From contig JBCAMK010000001.1 in the NCBI GenBank assembly GCA_038503065.1, positions 3,658,001 to 3,722,000 on the forward strand: a stretch of 64,000 bases of DNA, in the 5' to 3' direction. The notes under the pieces are model-generated. The model worked only from the letters and a program-made list of their open reading frames with translations, ran no database searches and was not told the DNA's origin. Origin of the DNA: Paragyromitra xinjiangensis (lineage: Eukaryota; Ascomycota; Pezizomycetes; Pezizales; Discinaceae). Both the position numbers and the translations under genes were made by a program. Below are positions 33,331-44,213 of the stretch, in pieces. Each line of letters begins with the position of its first letter. Position 1 is the first letter of the stretch.

Positions 33331-36300
33331 CGTGCACGATAATAGAGGTATCTTGAGCTTCAAATTGGGCTTTGGTAGAGGGTAGAGACACCGGTGTTGG
33401 GGAGAGCTTTGGATGAGGAAGGATTGGATACGGGTGGAGTATGTGCGGAATAGAAGAGTGTGCATTCTTTGCAATCCGCCACTGGTTATATATGTGTGGG
33501 TACACTAAAGTATGAGTCAATATCTACACCAACAAGCTATCATTATCCTCGTCCACCTTTAAAGCTTATTCTGGGGCAATAACACAACCCGGGAATATTA
33601 TTTTACTTATTAGGGTGCCAAGAAGTTGCTTTGTTTTTGTAGTGAGGCTGTGGTGTTGCGGCTCAGCCGCTGCCCGGGTAACTATCATTTGGTCTTGAGG
33701 TTGTTTGTTCCTCCCCTCCTTACAATCCAACAAGCCAACTGTTTATGCGGGGGTCAAGATAACTCATAAGCTATTGGACTAATGTCTTGAGATCTAGGAG
33801 AGCGTCGGGAAGAAGCATGGGCCTGGGTTCGGCCTACGGTCTACTGTGCTCATTTGAATTCGAGATTAGAACAGGCTCTCAGCAACTCGAAAGGCCATGG
33901 CTCATCGCTTGCTGCGAGAATAGCTGTGGGGGTGCACGTGGATTCGCGACAGTTATTTCTCAGCCACAATAATTTGCGCCAGAAATTACTCTCGTGAAAA
34001 GCCGAGGATACATGAATAATCGTGACCGAGAGAGAAACTGTTGTTGAAAGCACAAACTCCTAGAAGCCCGGGAGTATATTATGAACTGCCCTGCAGGAAG
34101 TATTAGGCGAGGTTTATTGTGTAGACGGGTGACTGAAAGGAGTTCTCAGCTACATGTATATTAATAGATGGATGGTCGCGCTAAAGCCACCGGATTCAAG
34201 AGAAACACAACCCAAACTCCAGGGTTCTCGCAAAGCAGCTCCCTGGAATTAACTAGCAAAAAGCAGCACCCAGAGAGAGTATAGTGGGGAGGAGATGCTA
34301 AGCCTAGCTCATTAGGAAACTAGCTGAATATTCATCTAAAACATGAATCAGTGTTGCGAGCTTTCTGTGATACATGTCTCTCGGGGTTTGAAAGTAGGAG
34401 CCTCTTCAATCTGCTAAGAAGGACCATGCTGTGATACCTGTCATGACTCCGTTCTTCCATCCGTATACCCGCCAGGGGCTTGAGAAACGGCTGGAACAGC
34501 ATTTGCGCAGGGATTCGTCAGTAGATTGACTCATGCCCAACAGGCTTTCGTATTTCGTATTTGGAACTCAGACAGGGTAGACTTATGACTGCATTCAGTC
34601 TTCTAGGGGATTCATCTTTACAATATATCATTGGTTAACGCCATTCTGGTAATATCGTCGTTTCCTAACAACCACCCTCAAGATGACTCATGTCACCTTT
34701 AGTAGGCTACATAATCTCCCTAATGTTAAAAGTTTGTCTCCAAGGAAAAAGGCTACTATTATCTTGCAGCTGCTACTTATCACAGACTTTTTCTCAGAAA
34801 CCCTTAGACCATCCTATTGTATCGTTGAAATGGCAGGCATATAGAAGGTAGTAGCAGCTCAATTGTTTAGTTCTCTCAAGACTAATAGTACATCTATATT
34901 AGTACCAAGATACCACATTAAGAAGCTCTTCCGTCATGGGGAAATACTCTGCTAAAAGAATTAGTGGAGGATGACGGAAACTATTATTTTCTATTCTGTG
35001 TGAAATAGCACGCACTTAGGGAGGAAAGGCTCGATTGATTGATATCTAGAGAGTGACAAACAAACCCTTTCTGTTGGTTTCGCAGGTAGCAACAGGTATA
35101 GGGCTAAGGAAGCCTATCACCAATTAAGCTCTCGGGAGGAAAAAAGAGAAAAAGCGAGAGGAAACATCTATCCCATTTAATATCCCAAGCACCGAATGCT
35201 AATAGTACTAGAATTGCAACTAAATGTTTAGAAGGTCAATTTTGTATCTCATAGTTTTCATGAAAAACAGAACTCTGAGGAGATAAAACCAAAGGACCAT
35301 ATGGTCACCAAGGTTTTGCAGCGTGTATCTATCTATATACTTGTCTAGTAGCCCCAAGATCCCCGTGCTCGAGTATCCGCCTCTCCAATTTACGTCTTCG
35401 GAGCCATTCTTGAACGACCTTTTATTAAGAAGCTTCTTCAACATCCTAGTAAATAGTACTCCTACACGAGTGACTTTTGGTGACGTGTGGGGGGATCAAA
35501 ATCCCTCGGAGACATGTATCGTACGTTCTGGACGTATTATCGTTAGCTTAATCCAAGTTGAATTATGTAGTAAGAGATGAATTATATATACAATCATACA
35601 TCATCACTCGTTCTTACAGGCGCCTCAATATATTGGTGATACCTCTGGCAACTACTTGTACAACTAGTATCCAAGAAACTTGAGAGCTGGATATTACATG
35701 TAGAGTATCTGCTCGATATCTGAAATGATTCTAGCATAAAATGTAAGGTTTATGACGTTTAGCGTTGAGCGCTGCCAACAATTAGGGCAGGGTAACTCGT
35801 CGCGCCGGGCGTCGCTATCCGCCTTGGGCGATACTTGGTGTGAGATTAAATTCTCAACGCTTCGTAACCCCGGCCACCAATTCAACCATAGAACTACATT
35901 ATTATAGTAAGAGATAATCTACTAAAGAATAGCGGTGCAAAGTAGTCCTTTGCGTAAATTTCCCATATTTTAGGATCCAACTTCCTTGAATACGAGTTAT
36001 GTTTCAAGGTGTCACGGTTGCCATGTATTTCGAAGATCCAAGTAGTCAGCAACTGAATAGCCCTAGCTAGTGGATAAGATCTGACATTTTTGGGTCATAA
36101 TGTCGAAAGTGATTCCTCTCGCGGCATCTATTTCGATTTAGATACACGTACTCCTCACGGTCGCTATCGTTCCGAGCTCCGAGCCCGAGGCCGACGGAGC
36201 ATCGAACACGGCTGTGGAAGGTGTCGCAAGTACTTTTGAAATAATCTTACGGCAGGATGCAAGGAGGATTCCAGAGACGCGCATGCTTGAATATACGGTG

Positions 36301-36900
36301 AGATATGGGTTCACGGAGGTGGCTGGGTGACGGTTGACGTGATATTCCCTCAGTTTCAGCTGTGCCTGGACTTCAGCCGAAGGACGAACAGACAGAAGCT
36401 CCATCACAGCCACAGTGTGAATGAAACTGCCGCAAGGAACAACAAAAACCTGAGATGTGAGGGGGAAAGTGGCGAGTGTTATGTAGGTATCATGCATGTA
36501 GAAAATTGCAGCGAGGTACCCGGCGGCCAGATGAGGGCTGCACAGCCTGCTCATCACATTCAAACCCTTTCCCCCCGCTTGGTGCATCAGTTTGAGACAT
36601 ATGCACGCTTCAGCGGCGGCAAACCCCTCCACCACCATTCACTTATCCAACCAACCCCACCTCTTCTTACTCGCTGAGCCCTCCTCAGTCCACCATTTCT
36701 TCTCTCCTCTCCCCCTCCCTCTTTATCTCCCCCATCCTCCCCTCTATATTTCTTGCTCTGGAGGAGTTGCTGCTCATCCTGCATCATTTTCACCTTGCAT
36801 CCATCCCCCGTTGTGCTTCTCGTTTCCTGCATCTGTTTGCTCCCCACGTTCGCATAGCGTAGATACCCCGCATCTCCTGCCTTGACCATCACCTCCAATC
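33331..36900. other. 3.5-kb gene-free region
   Basis: The left part holds the TatD promoter, with TATATAA on the minus strand at about 33486-33492. The middle (34-36.1 kb) is AT-rich and has only short frames on both strands. The right 300 bp (about 36640-36900) are strongly C/T-rich on the plus strand, a typical leader for a well-expressed gene, and precede the WW-domain protein. A 166-codon minus-strand frame at 36138-36638 resembles nothing known. Confidence 0.4.
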
Positions 36901-38411
36901 ATGGTCACCCCTCCAAACCCTGCTGCGTCTCCGAACGCGAACGGACCGAGTGTGGCTCCTCCCCATCTCCCCATCGGATGGTAGGTTTTTTTCTCGCTCC
37001 CATGGCATAGCAAAAAACTGTATGGCTGATTTGAACGGTCATTTTTTAGGATTGCCCAATGGGACCCAACTACTCAGCGTTACTACTACGTTCAGACTGC
37101 CAATGGGAAAACAACCTGGGAGGTTCCGACACAGGAAGCTTCTAACACCCCTGCCCCTACCACTCCAAGCCCTTACCCAGCGCCTTCAGACCATACTCAA
37201 CCTGACCATTCCACACACCCTGGCTATGGGGAACATCAAACACCAAGTTATTCTCCCCAACCTCAGTCAACAGGCTACACACCTCAACCCCAGTACACAC
37301 CTCAGTCAGGGCAAGATACCTCTACAACTCGTGCCGGGGGGCTTGGTGGTATTGCCGGTAGTTTGGCCCAGGGCTATCTATCTGGCGGGAAAAAACCTAG
37401 TGGTGGTGGTCACTCATCAGGCGGGGGGGGACTGGGGGGACTTGGAGGGTTAGCCCAAGGATTTCTAGGCGGTGGTGGAAAGCATTCAAGTAGTGGTGGA
37501 CACGGTGGTGGACACGGTGGTGGCGGACGTGGTGGGGGTGGAGGTGGGCTTCTGGGACAGGCTGCGGGAATTGCAGGTGGTTTGTTGGGAGGAAAGAAAC
37601 CTCAATCTGGACATGGAGCACAGAGTGCTCATGGCGGTGCCCATGGTGGAGGTGGATTGGGTGGATTGGGTGGATTAGTTGGTGGAATTTTGGGGGGTGG
37701 AGGAAGCCATGGACAGGTATGCATAATATTCTTTCGGTTCGAGGTAGGAGAAAGCATTACCGCAAGTGCTAATAGAAATGATGGCAGCAGAAGCCAGCTG
37801 GCCAGCAGCAGCAGAATTATGGTTATGGCGCCCACCAGCAGCCTTCGCAGTATGGTGCGCACGGCACAACCTCCCCTAACCCTCCCTACAACCAATCTGC
37901 CCCTTATGGCCACCCTGGGCAAGCCTATCCCTCCCCTGGACCCCAAGGTCAACAGTTTTCTGGGCCTGTCGGCCAACAGCACCAATATGGACCTAACCCC
38001 CAAGGGGGATACCAAGGGCCCCAGGGCCAGTATGGCGCGCCCCCTCCAGGACAATACGGTGCCCCACCTCCCCAGGGGCAATATGGTGGACCACCCCCAC
38101 AAGGACAGTACGGTGCTCCACCTCCCCAGGGACAGTACGGTGGTCCTCCACAAGGTCAATTTCAAGGTTACGGTTCTCCTCCCCCGGCTGCTTACTCCCC
38201 TGCTGGGGGTCCTCAAGGTTACCACGCCCCTACAACTAGTGGTCCCGGTGGTTACCATTCTCCTCCTCCCACATCTGGCGGCCCTCCTCCTTATCAAGGA
38301 GCTCCTCCGCCAGGGGGGACATATCAGGCTACTCCTCCGCCTATGCAGTACCAGCCGCCCGGATCGTCGGGCTATGGACCGACGGGTGGGCAAGGCGGTC
38401 ATGGGCATTAA
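36901..38411 (+). CDS. WW-domain protein with Gly-rich and Pro/Gln/Tyr-rich regions
   Basis: Three exons, 36901-36980, 37050-37716 and 37788-38411, giving 456 aa. A single WW domain is built across the first splice at about residues 23-53: LPIGWIAQWDPTTQRYYYV then NGKTTWEVP, with both signature Trp residues and the Tyr triplet. A Ser/Pro/Tyr/Gln segment follows. Then comes a Gly-rich block with repeated LGGLGGLAQGFLGGG and GHGGGHGGGG units (about residues 115-250). The last 200 residues are Pro/Gln/Tyr repeats. WW domains bind Pro-rich ligands. The Gly-rich hydrophobic middle resembles glycine-zipper or membrane-associating segments, but no function is established. The intron 2 acceptor at 37787 keeps frame; the next CAG would shorten the product by one residue. 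Confidence 0.78.
38028..38150 (+). repeat. Coding repeat QYG(A/G)PPPQG
   Basis: Five consecutive imperfect units inside the last exon of the WW gene, reading QYGAPPPG or QYGGPPPQG. Third-position changes between units show they are not a recent duplication. Confidence 0.8.
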
Positions 38412-39037
38412 GTTATTGAGACTAGGTTAATGTGATTACGAAGAACGTCTAGCTCCTGATTCGGAATTTATTCTTGTTTTTTGTCTATTTTTTTCTTTAT
38501 TGTCATGTTTTTTTGTCATCTAGCCAAACCTTAGGTAGCGAATATACGAAATGAATTTCTGACTCAATTTTTATCGTGTTTGAATCCGGGGAGCTTGGTC
38601 GGATAGCAGTTTTGAGGATGGGAACCTCTGCCCGGCATCAAACAGTCACATGAGGCATTTCATACTATAGAAACTAATTTATTGAATTTCCGATGGGGGT
38701 TTAGACTACCGGCCAAACTATCGGTACCAGCGATGAAGGGTTTGTTCCCGAACAACCATAGGGGGTGGAAAATTAAGGTCTTGTGTATTATTGGGCGCGG
38801 AACGAGTGATATTGTGTGAAGCACTAGCTTCAATGTGATCGGCACGCCCATATAAAGGCAGATTATAATGGATATAAAATCCCCTTTATAATTTGAATGA
38901 GATATCTTCTTTGCTCTTTCTCGGCTAACAAGTCTTCAACTCCAAGAATACTCTTCAACTCCAAGCATACTCTTCACCTTTAACATCTAGCTACCCAACA
39001 TTTTTGGACTAAAGGCTAATCCACATAACCCACAAGG
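38412..39037. other. Intergenic region
   Basis: About 630 bp. The first 150 bp are T-rich and suit the 3' UTR of the WW gene. Near 38934-38981 there is a short repeat: CTTCAACTCCAAG-ATACT occurs twice in tandem. No gene seen. Confidence 0.4.
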
Positions 39038-39393
39038 ATGAAATTTCTAGTCTTTATTTTCACTGCCAACTTCTTCCTCCTTCTCTCCATGCTAGTGAGA
39101 TCAAGTCCTGGCGCTGCCGGCAGTACCGCTGACTTGACTGGAGATTCCCCCGTTCTTTTAACAGATATGCAAGGAAGTTACGGGGATGATGATTATAATG
39201 ATGATAAACGTAAGTCTCGAAGCATATGATATAAAATGAATTTTAGGTAGCAGGGCTATGGGTCGGGGTTGGTTGACTTTATGCAGCATGGGAGGAAAAT
39301 AGGTATGGTAGTTTTGGGAATACGACTGCTACGAGTGTAGGGGATGTTGCGATTATGGCGGTTGTTGTTAGTGCAATTGTTATGTATTGGTAG
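39038..39393 (+). CDS. Small secreted, probably GPI-anchored protein
   Basis: Two exons, 39038-39209 and 39287-39393, giving 92 aa; neither exon alone shows the design. Residues 1 to about 24 (MKFLVFIFTANFFLLLSMLV) are a strong signal peptide. The middle is short, acidic and polar (GSYGDDDYNDDKPWEENRYG), and then FGNTTATS leads to a C-terminal hydrophobic run (VAIMAVVVSAIVMYW) ending the protein. That is the layout of a GPI-attachment signal, with an N or S as likely omega site. The intron has a perfect donor (GTAAGT), a branch-like TTGAC and acceptor GCAG, and keeps frame. Without splicing the frame ends at 63 aa with no C-terminal hydrophobic segment. I recognise no family. Confidence 0.6.
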
Positions 39394-40023
39394 TAGCGTG
39401 GAAGCCGCTAGCCGGTTAGGATATATGGATGGGGTAACTGGTGCTGGATGGTTTGAGGGGGTATAAGTGGATAGTTTTGAGGGCTGTGGAGTTATGGGGA
39501 TGCGGGTACTACTTGCGCAGAGGTTAAATGGAATAGATAAGGTACTTACTGAGGCGTACTCTCTGGTGATTTGTGGTAATTTAGTGTGCCGTCTCAAGCC
39601 TGGAATTCGGTTTCCCGTTTCTGTTAAATAGTTTGCTAAATGTCTGTCCGGTCCAAGTTGCTGATGATTCGGGCTAGGGCCCTTGGTAGTGCAAATCAAT
39701 TGCCATTGATATTCGATAACAGGAACTAAGTGCATTTTAGCGAATGTTTGACTTTTCCAAAACGTAAATTGACTATGTAGAGAACGACTGATGCCTAGCG
39801 GTACAGTATCCAAAGTAATTCAAACAAATTCATTGCTCCAAATATTTCCAACAATCACACCTTCGAAAATAAGGAGAGAAAATTAATGAGCGACAGTAGT
39901 TTCAAAATAAAAATAAAACCAGACTTTCAACCAAGTAAGTTCTTGATAGAAAACGTGAAACTAAACCATAACTGCAACTCCATCAAAAACAACCCAATAA
40001 GTCCTTTCTAGAAACTGCTTAAT
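39394..40023. other. Convergent 3' intergenic region
   Basis: 630 bp between the small secreted protein and HSP20, which converge. A long minus-strand frame here (about 39256-39813) is antisense to the secreted gene and has no family resemblance. The right 200 bp are A-rich. Confidence 0.4.
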
Positions 40024-40539
40024 TCAAGAAACTGTAATTCTCTTTCCCTTCTTCTGTTCCAGCTTCGGCACAGTAACCTTCAAGATCCCATGTTCAAGTC
40101 CAGCCTTCACACTATCCACATCCACAGGAGTTGGGAACGAAAAGCTCCTTTGGAACTCCCCAACGCTGCGTTCAGAAACCCAATACCTCGGTTGTTGGGA
40201 CTTCGATTCGCTATTCTCCTGCCCTTTTTCCTTTTTGTTCGCGTCCCCGTCCTCAGCATCAGTAACACGCGGCGGCTGACCGACTTGATGAGATCTTTCG
40301 ATACGGCCTCTCACGAGAAGTGTTTGCGCATCGGTGAATTCGAGGTGAAGTGCCTTTTTATCTTGAAGGCCTGGAAGTTCGCCTTCAAGGATATAGGCTT
40401 TTTCGGTCTCGTGGACATCGAAGTTCGGAGAGAAAGTACGGCGGTTGGAGGAGGGAGCGTCGGAGAGGCTAGACGCTTCGTCGAGGAGACGGAAAAGGTC
40501 TGAGGCGGGGTGGAAGGTGTTGCGGTGGAGTAGAGACAT
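40024..40539 (-). CDS. Small heat-shock protein, Hsp20/alpha-crystallin family
   Basis: A single exon of 171 aa, the usual size for fungal Hsp30/Hsp20. The N-terminus (MSLLHRNTFHPASDLFRLLDE) resembles Hsp30-type proteins. The alpha-crystallin domain runs from FSPNFDVHETEKAYILEGEL through ELPGLQDKKALHLEF and LLVRGRIE to GEFQRSFSFPTPVDVDSVKA, ending in GILKVTVPK. An acidic, Gln-rich insert (about residues 90-118) splits the domain, as in Hsp30. These chaperones hold unfolded proteins in oligomers during heat stress. Upstream lie three heat-shock elements and a TATA box flanked by stress-element-like AGGGG, so strong heat induction is likely. Confidence 0.93.
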   Translation of the reverse strand: MSLLHRNTFHPASDLFRLLDEASSLSDAPSSNRRTFSPNFDVHETEKAYILEGELPGLQDKKALHLEFTDAQTLLVRGRIERSHQVGQPPRVTDAEDGDANKKEKGQENSESKSQQPRYWVSERSVGEFQRSFSFPTPVDVDSVKAGLEHGILKVTVPKLEQKKGKRITVS

Positions 40540-40712
40540 TTTTGGTAGCTTGCTTGTGGTGTGTTTTATGAATTGGAAAAGATGTAGTGTGGATTTGAGA
40601 GTGTGTAGGAATTTTACGATAGGAATTATAGGCTTTAGTAGAGGTTTGAGCTACTATTCGAGGTGCTTGGTTTGATGTTTTGAAAATTGAAGCCCATCGA
40701 GGAGCGGTCTGG

Positions 40713-40742
40713 AGGGGGGTATATATAATTTTCAACCCCCCC
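40713..40742 (-). promoter_or_regulatory. TATA box flanked by AGGGG stress elements
   Basis: On the minus strand TTATATATAC lies at about 40720-40729, ~180 bp before the HSP20 start. AGGGG-type sequences (the fungal stress-response element) flank it on both sides, at about 40738-40742 on the minus strand and 40713-40717 on the plus strand. Confidence 0.55.
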
Positions 40743-40787
40743 TACTGTCTACTATTATAACATATTTATTACCCACGGAGTCGTGAC

Positions 40788-40805
40788 GAACGTTCCGGAC
40801 ATTTC
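40788..40805 (-). promoter_or_regulatory. Heat-shock element, four alternating units (one imperfect)
   Basis: Reads GAA-cg-TTC-cg-GAC-at-TTC: four alternating units with correct 5-bp spacing, the third with one mismatch. It lies about 250 bp upstream of the HSP20 start. Confidence 0.65.
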
Positions 40806-41073
40806 CATCGTCACTAGCTAGCAAATATGTGGCGATGATTATGGGTATTGTTGGAGTGTTCGAGATGCTTAGAACGGGCCACAAAACCTAACTTGGCTAG
40901 GCTGAAGCAGGACGAGGGATCAATAGCACAACAAGGTAGTCTCGTGCCCAGCCCCATGCACGCAGCTTGCTCTTACGGTGCGCAGCAGCCATAGGCAGTA
41001 GGGGATGGGAACGAGCCTAACAACAAGGCATCTTCAGGTTCTTCAGTTCGCCCAGGTGGTTAGGGCTAGGGCT

Positions 41074-41086
41074 TTCCAGAACTTTC
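41074..41086 (-). promoter_or_regulatory. Heat-shock element, three perfect units
   Basis: Reads TTC-ca-GAA-ct-TTC, a perfect three-unit element for heat-shock factor, about 535 bp upstream of HSP20. Confidence 0.65.
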
Positions 41087-41187
41087 CACATGACGAAACC
41101 TCGATCGGACGATCGCGTGATTTGAGTTCTTGGCACGACCGGTGTACTACATTCGGTACTTTAACATTGCTACTGCGAATAGTGAAT

Positions 41188-41205
41188 TTCACGAACTTTC
41201 CAGAA
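41188..41205 (-). promoter_or_regulatory. Heat-shock element, four perfect units
   Basis: Reads TTC-ac-GAA-ct-TTC-ca-GAA, a perfect four-unit element about 650 bp upstream of HSP20. The aconitase gene ends at 41456 on the same strand, so the element belongs to the HSP20 promoter. Confidence 0.7.
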
Positions 41206-41455
41206 CACTCGGTATTTACATCTCAAGGCTTTCTCAGGTAGTAATGTTGTGATATCGATGAGAGAATTGATCTATCCATTTCAACCCAAATCATCCAAAA
41301 CAAAGCTTTTGATTTCCCTTGCATACAAGTTTATCCACATAAACTGAACAAATTGAAGGACAGAAAAGTAGTAAGGTATCCGCTATAGTTGTACCAGTAT
41401 CAACGAATCGAAAAAAAGTCCGGAGAAAGAACCCAACCCAACCCAACCACAGAAT

Positions 41456-44213
41456 TTACGCTTGGCTCCTTTTTGAAAGGAGGTTCAGCGCACTTCCCGC
41501 CAACACAAACCCGCATTGGTCATCGCTCATGGTGTGCTTAGTAGCAATTTTATGCTTGCTCCCATCTTTCTTCACAACATTCAAGAAAACATCCCCCTTA
41601 CCCCCTGCCTTCAGCATATCATACAGCCCTTCCGTATCAACAGAATCACAAGAGCCGATAAGATCATAGTCATTCTCATTAGCAAATGTAAGAGGAACCA
41701 TCCCTTGCTTCTTCAAGTTCGTCTCATGGATTCTTGCAAAGCTCTTAGCAAGGATGATACGACCACCAAGATACCTTGGTTGCAGCGCAGCATGCTCTCT
41801 CGCAGAACCTTCACCGTAGTTATTCTCAGCAACGACTAACCAGCTCTGTCCCTTGGCTTTCCATTTCCTCGCGAGCTCAGGGATCCCAGTGACGGAGCCG
41901 TCTTCGTCGTAAGCGCGGTTCACCTCACCGGTTTCGGCGTTCATCGCGCCGATGAGCGTGTTGTTGGAGATGTTTTCAAGATGTCCTTTGTATTTAAGCC
42001 ATGCACCGGCCGCGGAGATGTGGTCGGTTGTGCACTTGCCCTTGACTTTGAAGAGGACTTTGAGACCCTTGAGGTCGCTGTCGCCGAAGGATTCGAAAGG
42101 CTCAAGAAGTGCTAGGCGATCTGAGGTTGGGGATACGACGACTTGGGTTTCGGGGGAGGGCTCGGAATTGCTAGGGACGAAGGCGAGGTTGCCTTGTTCG
42201 AAGCCCTGGGAGGGGAGCTCAGGACCGGAGGGAGGTGAGAATTTGAATGTTTCGCCGGATGAGGTTTTGATGCTGTCTGTGATGGGGTTGAATGACATGT
42301 CGCCGGAGTAGATCATGGCTGTGACAATCTAATGTAAAATTAGCCATAATAGAGCAATAAGGAACTTCCACCAAAACCCACCTCGGGAGACGCCAAGAAG
42401 TTCATAGTCTGAGAGTTTCCATCGTTCCTCGCACGGAAATTGCGGTTGTAAGAAGTCAAGATAGCATTAGTATCACCCTTCGAGACATCACTTCTCTTCC
42501 ACTGTCCGATACTATTCACCATCATCAGCGACTATGAATTACCGAGTGAGAATCTATGCAACACCTACCAAGGCCCACACGCATTCGCCAACACCATTCC
42601 CCCAGCCTTCTCAAACACATCTAATGTGCTGTCCCTCTCTAGTGTTGCCCTGATCTGCTCACTTCCCGGTGTAACGAAAAAGTCAACCTTCGGCTTCAGC
42701 CCAGCAGCCTCTGCCTGCTGCACGAGATTCTCTGCACGTAACATATCCTGGTATGAAGAGTTGGTGCAGGAGCCGATCAGACCAGCGGAGAACTGTGCTG
42801 GCCATTCATTCTCCTTGACGGCTTCAGCAAATTTAGACAAAGGCGTAGAGAGATCTGGAGTGAAAGGTCCGTTGATATGGGGTTCGAGAGTGGATAAGTT
42901 GATGGTGATAACCTCATCGTACACGGCATTCGGATCAGCGCGAAGGAAGTTGTGGGATTCATTGACTTCGGTGGCAGCCTGCGCAATAGGGGAGCGTCGG
43001 GTGGAGTTGAGGTACGAGGTCATGCTAGGTGTGTAGGGGAAGAGGGAAGTTGTGGCTCCGACTTCAGCACCCATGTTACAGATCGTGGCCATGCCTGTGC
43101 AACTGAGGGTTTCGACTCCAGGGCCATGGTACTCAATAATGTAACCGGTGCCTCCTCGGACGGTCAATTGGCCGGCGAGATTCAGGATTACGTCCTTGGG
43201 GGTGGCCCAGCCATTGAGTTCGCCTTCGAGACGGACTCCGAGGATTTTGGGGGCTTTGAGTTCCCAGGGTGCATCAACGAGAGGCTCGACGGCGTCTGCT
43301 CCACCAACACCGATAGCGATGGCTCCTAGGCCACCTCCGTTGGGTGTATCTACATCCAGCTCTGTAAGTGTTCGCTCCAGGTGCAAAGAGCTGATATGTC
43401 AAAAACTCACGGGAATCGGTTCCAAGCATCATTAATCCAGGCGCAGCATAATTCTCCAACACAATCTGGTGAATAATTCCCGACCCTGGTGCCCAAAACT
43501 GGATACCATATTTCTTAGCTGCGGATTCTAAAAAGTCGAATACTTCTTTATTCCCCTTGATACTTTTCGGTAGATCCACATCTGCGCCCTTTTCACCAAC
43601 AATCATATGGTCGCAATGGATCGACGCTGGAACTGCCGTCTTCCCCAATCCACAGGTCATGAATTGTAATAACGCCATTTGAGCGCTTGCATCCTGCATA
43701 GCGACACGGTCGACCTTGAGCTTCAAGTAGGCGTCTCCACGGATTTTCCCATTGCGCCCACCAAGTGATTCCTCGGGGTTGGCTAGATGGGAGTAGACAA
43801 TCTTCTCGGCAAGAGTGAGGCCTTGGGTGGAACCAAGAACTCGACGAACCTCAGAGAGGTTCTTGATGAGTTTCGCATAGGGGGGAGTTCGTGTCGCGAT
43901 CTCGGGGTGAACGTAGAAGTTGGAATTGGAGCTCGTAGGAGTTGCGAAACTTCGGCGGAGGAGCTTGCTATGTGGTGCTATGGGGGTCCACTATGAGGAT
44001 TGTTAGCTTCTTAATTCGATATTCACAGCTTCCAGCAAGGTTTTCGGGCGCTGAATGGCTCCAATTGCTGGACCCTTACAAATATCTAGGAAACATGAAT
44101 TGGAGCAATTTGCGGGTCAATTCTGAGGGGACTATATGAGTGAAGAGTTTTTTTTGTCGCCTCACCTTGTTGTTTCCAGCGCGGGCCAACCGCAAAATCC
44201 TCGTCGACTGCAT
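41456..44213 (-). CDS. Mitochondrial aconitase, second (Aco2/AcoB) type
   Basis: Five exons on the minus strand: 44213-44166, 43990-43411, 43349-42569, 42511-42382 and 42328-41456, giving 803 aa. Exon 1 ([16 protein letters not shown]) plus the start of exon 2 form a clear mitochondrial presequence ending near LLRRSFATP. The [4Fe-4S] ligands are in GSCTNSS and, across a splice, in CGPCIGQW. Substrate motifs include [38 protein letters not shown] and [14 protein letters not shown]. Aconitases interconvert citrate and isocitrate. The divergence from the usual Aco1 N-terminal block (here [20 protein letters not shown] and [16 protein letters not shown]) fits the second paralogue, which in yeast dehydrates homocitrate for lysine synthesis. 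That substrate is an inference. Confidence 0.9.

Noticed and set aside
34100..36100. Possible transposon remnant in AT-rich DNA
   Set aside because: No terminal repeats, target-site duplication or transposase-like segment could be seen; a repeat-library search would decide.
36138..36638. 166-codon minus-strand frame
   Set aside because: Overlaps the pyrimidine-rich leader side of the WW gene, no domain or signal, and no splice sites that extend it to something recognisable.
39256..39813. 185-codon minus-strand frame
   Set aside because: Antisense to exon 2 of the small GPI-type gene and to its 3' region; no family similarity.
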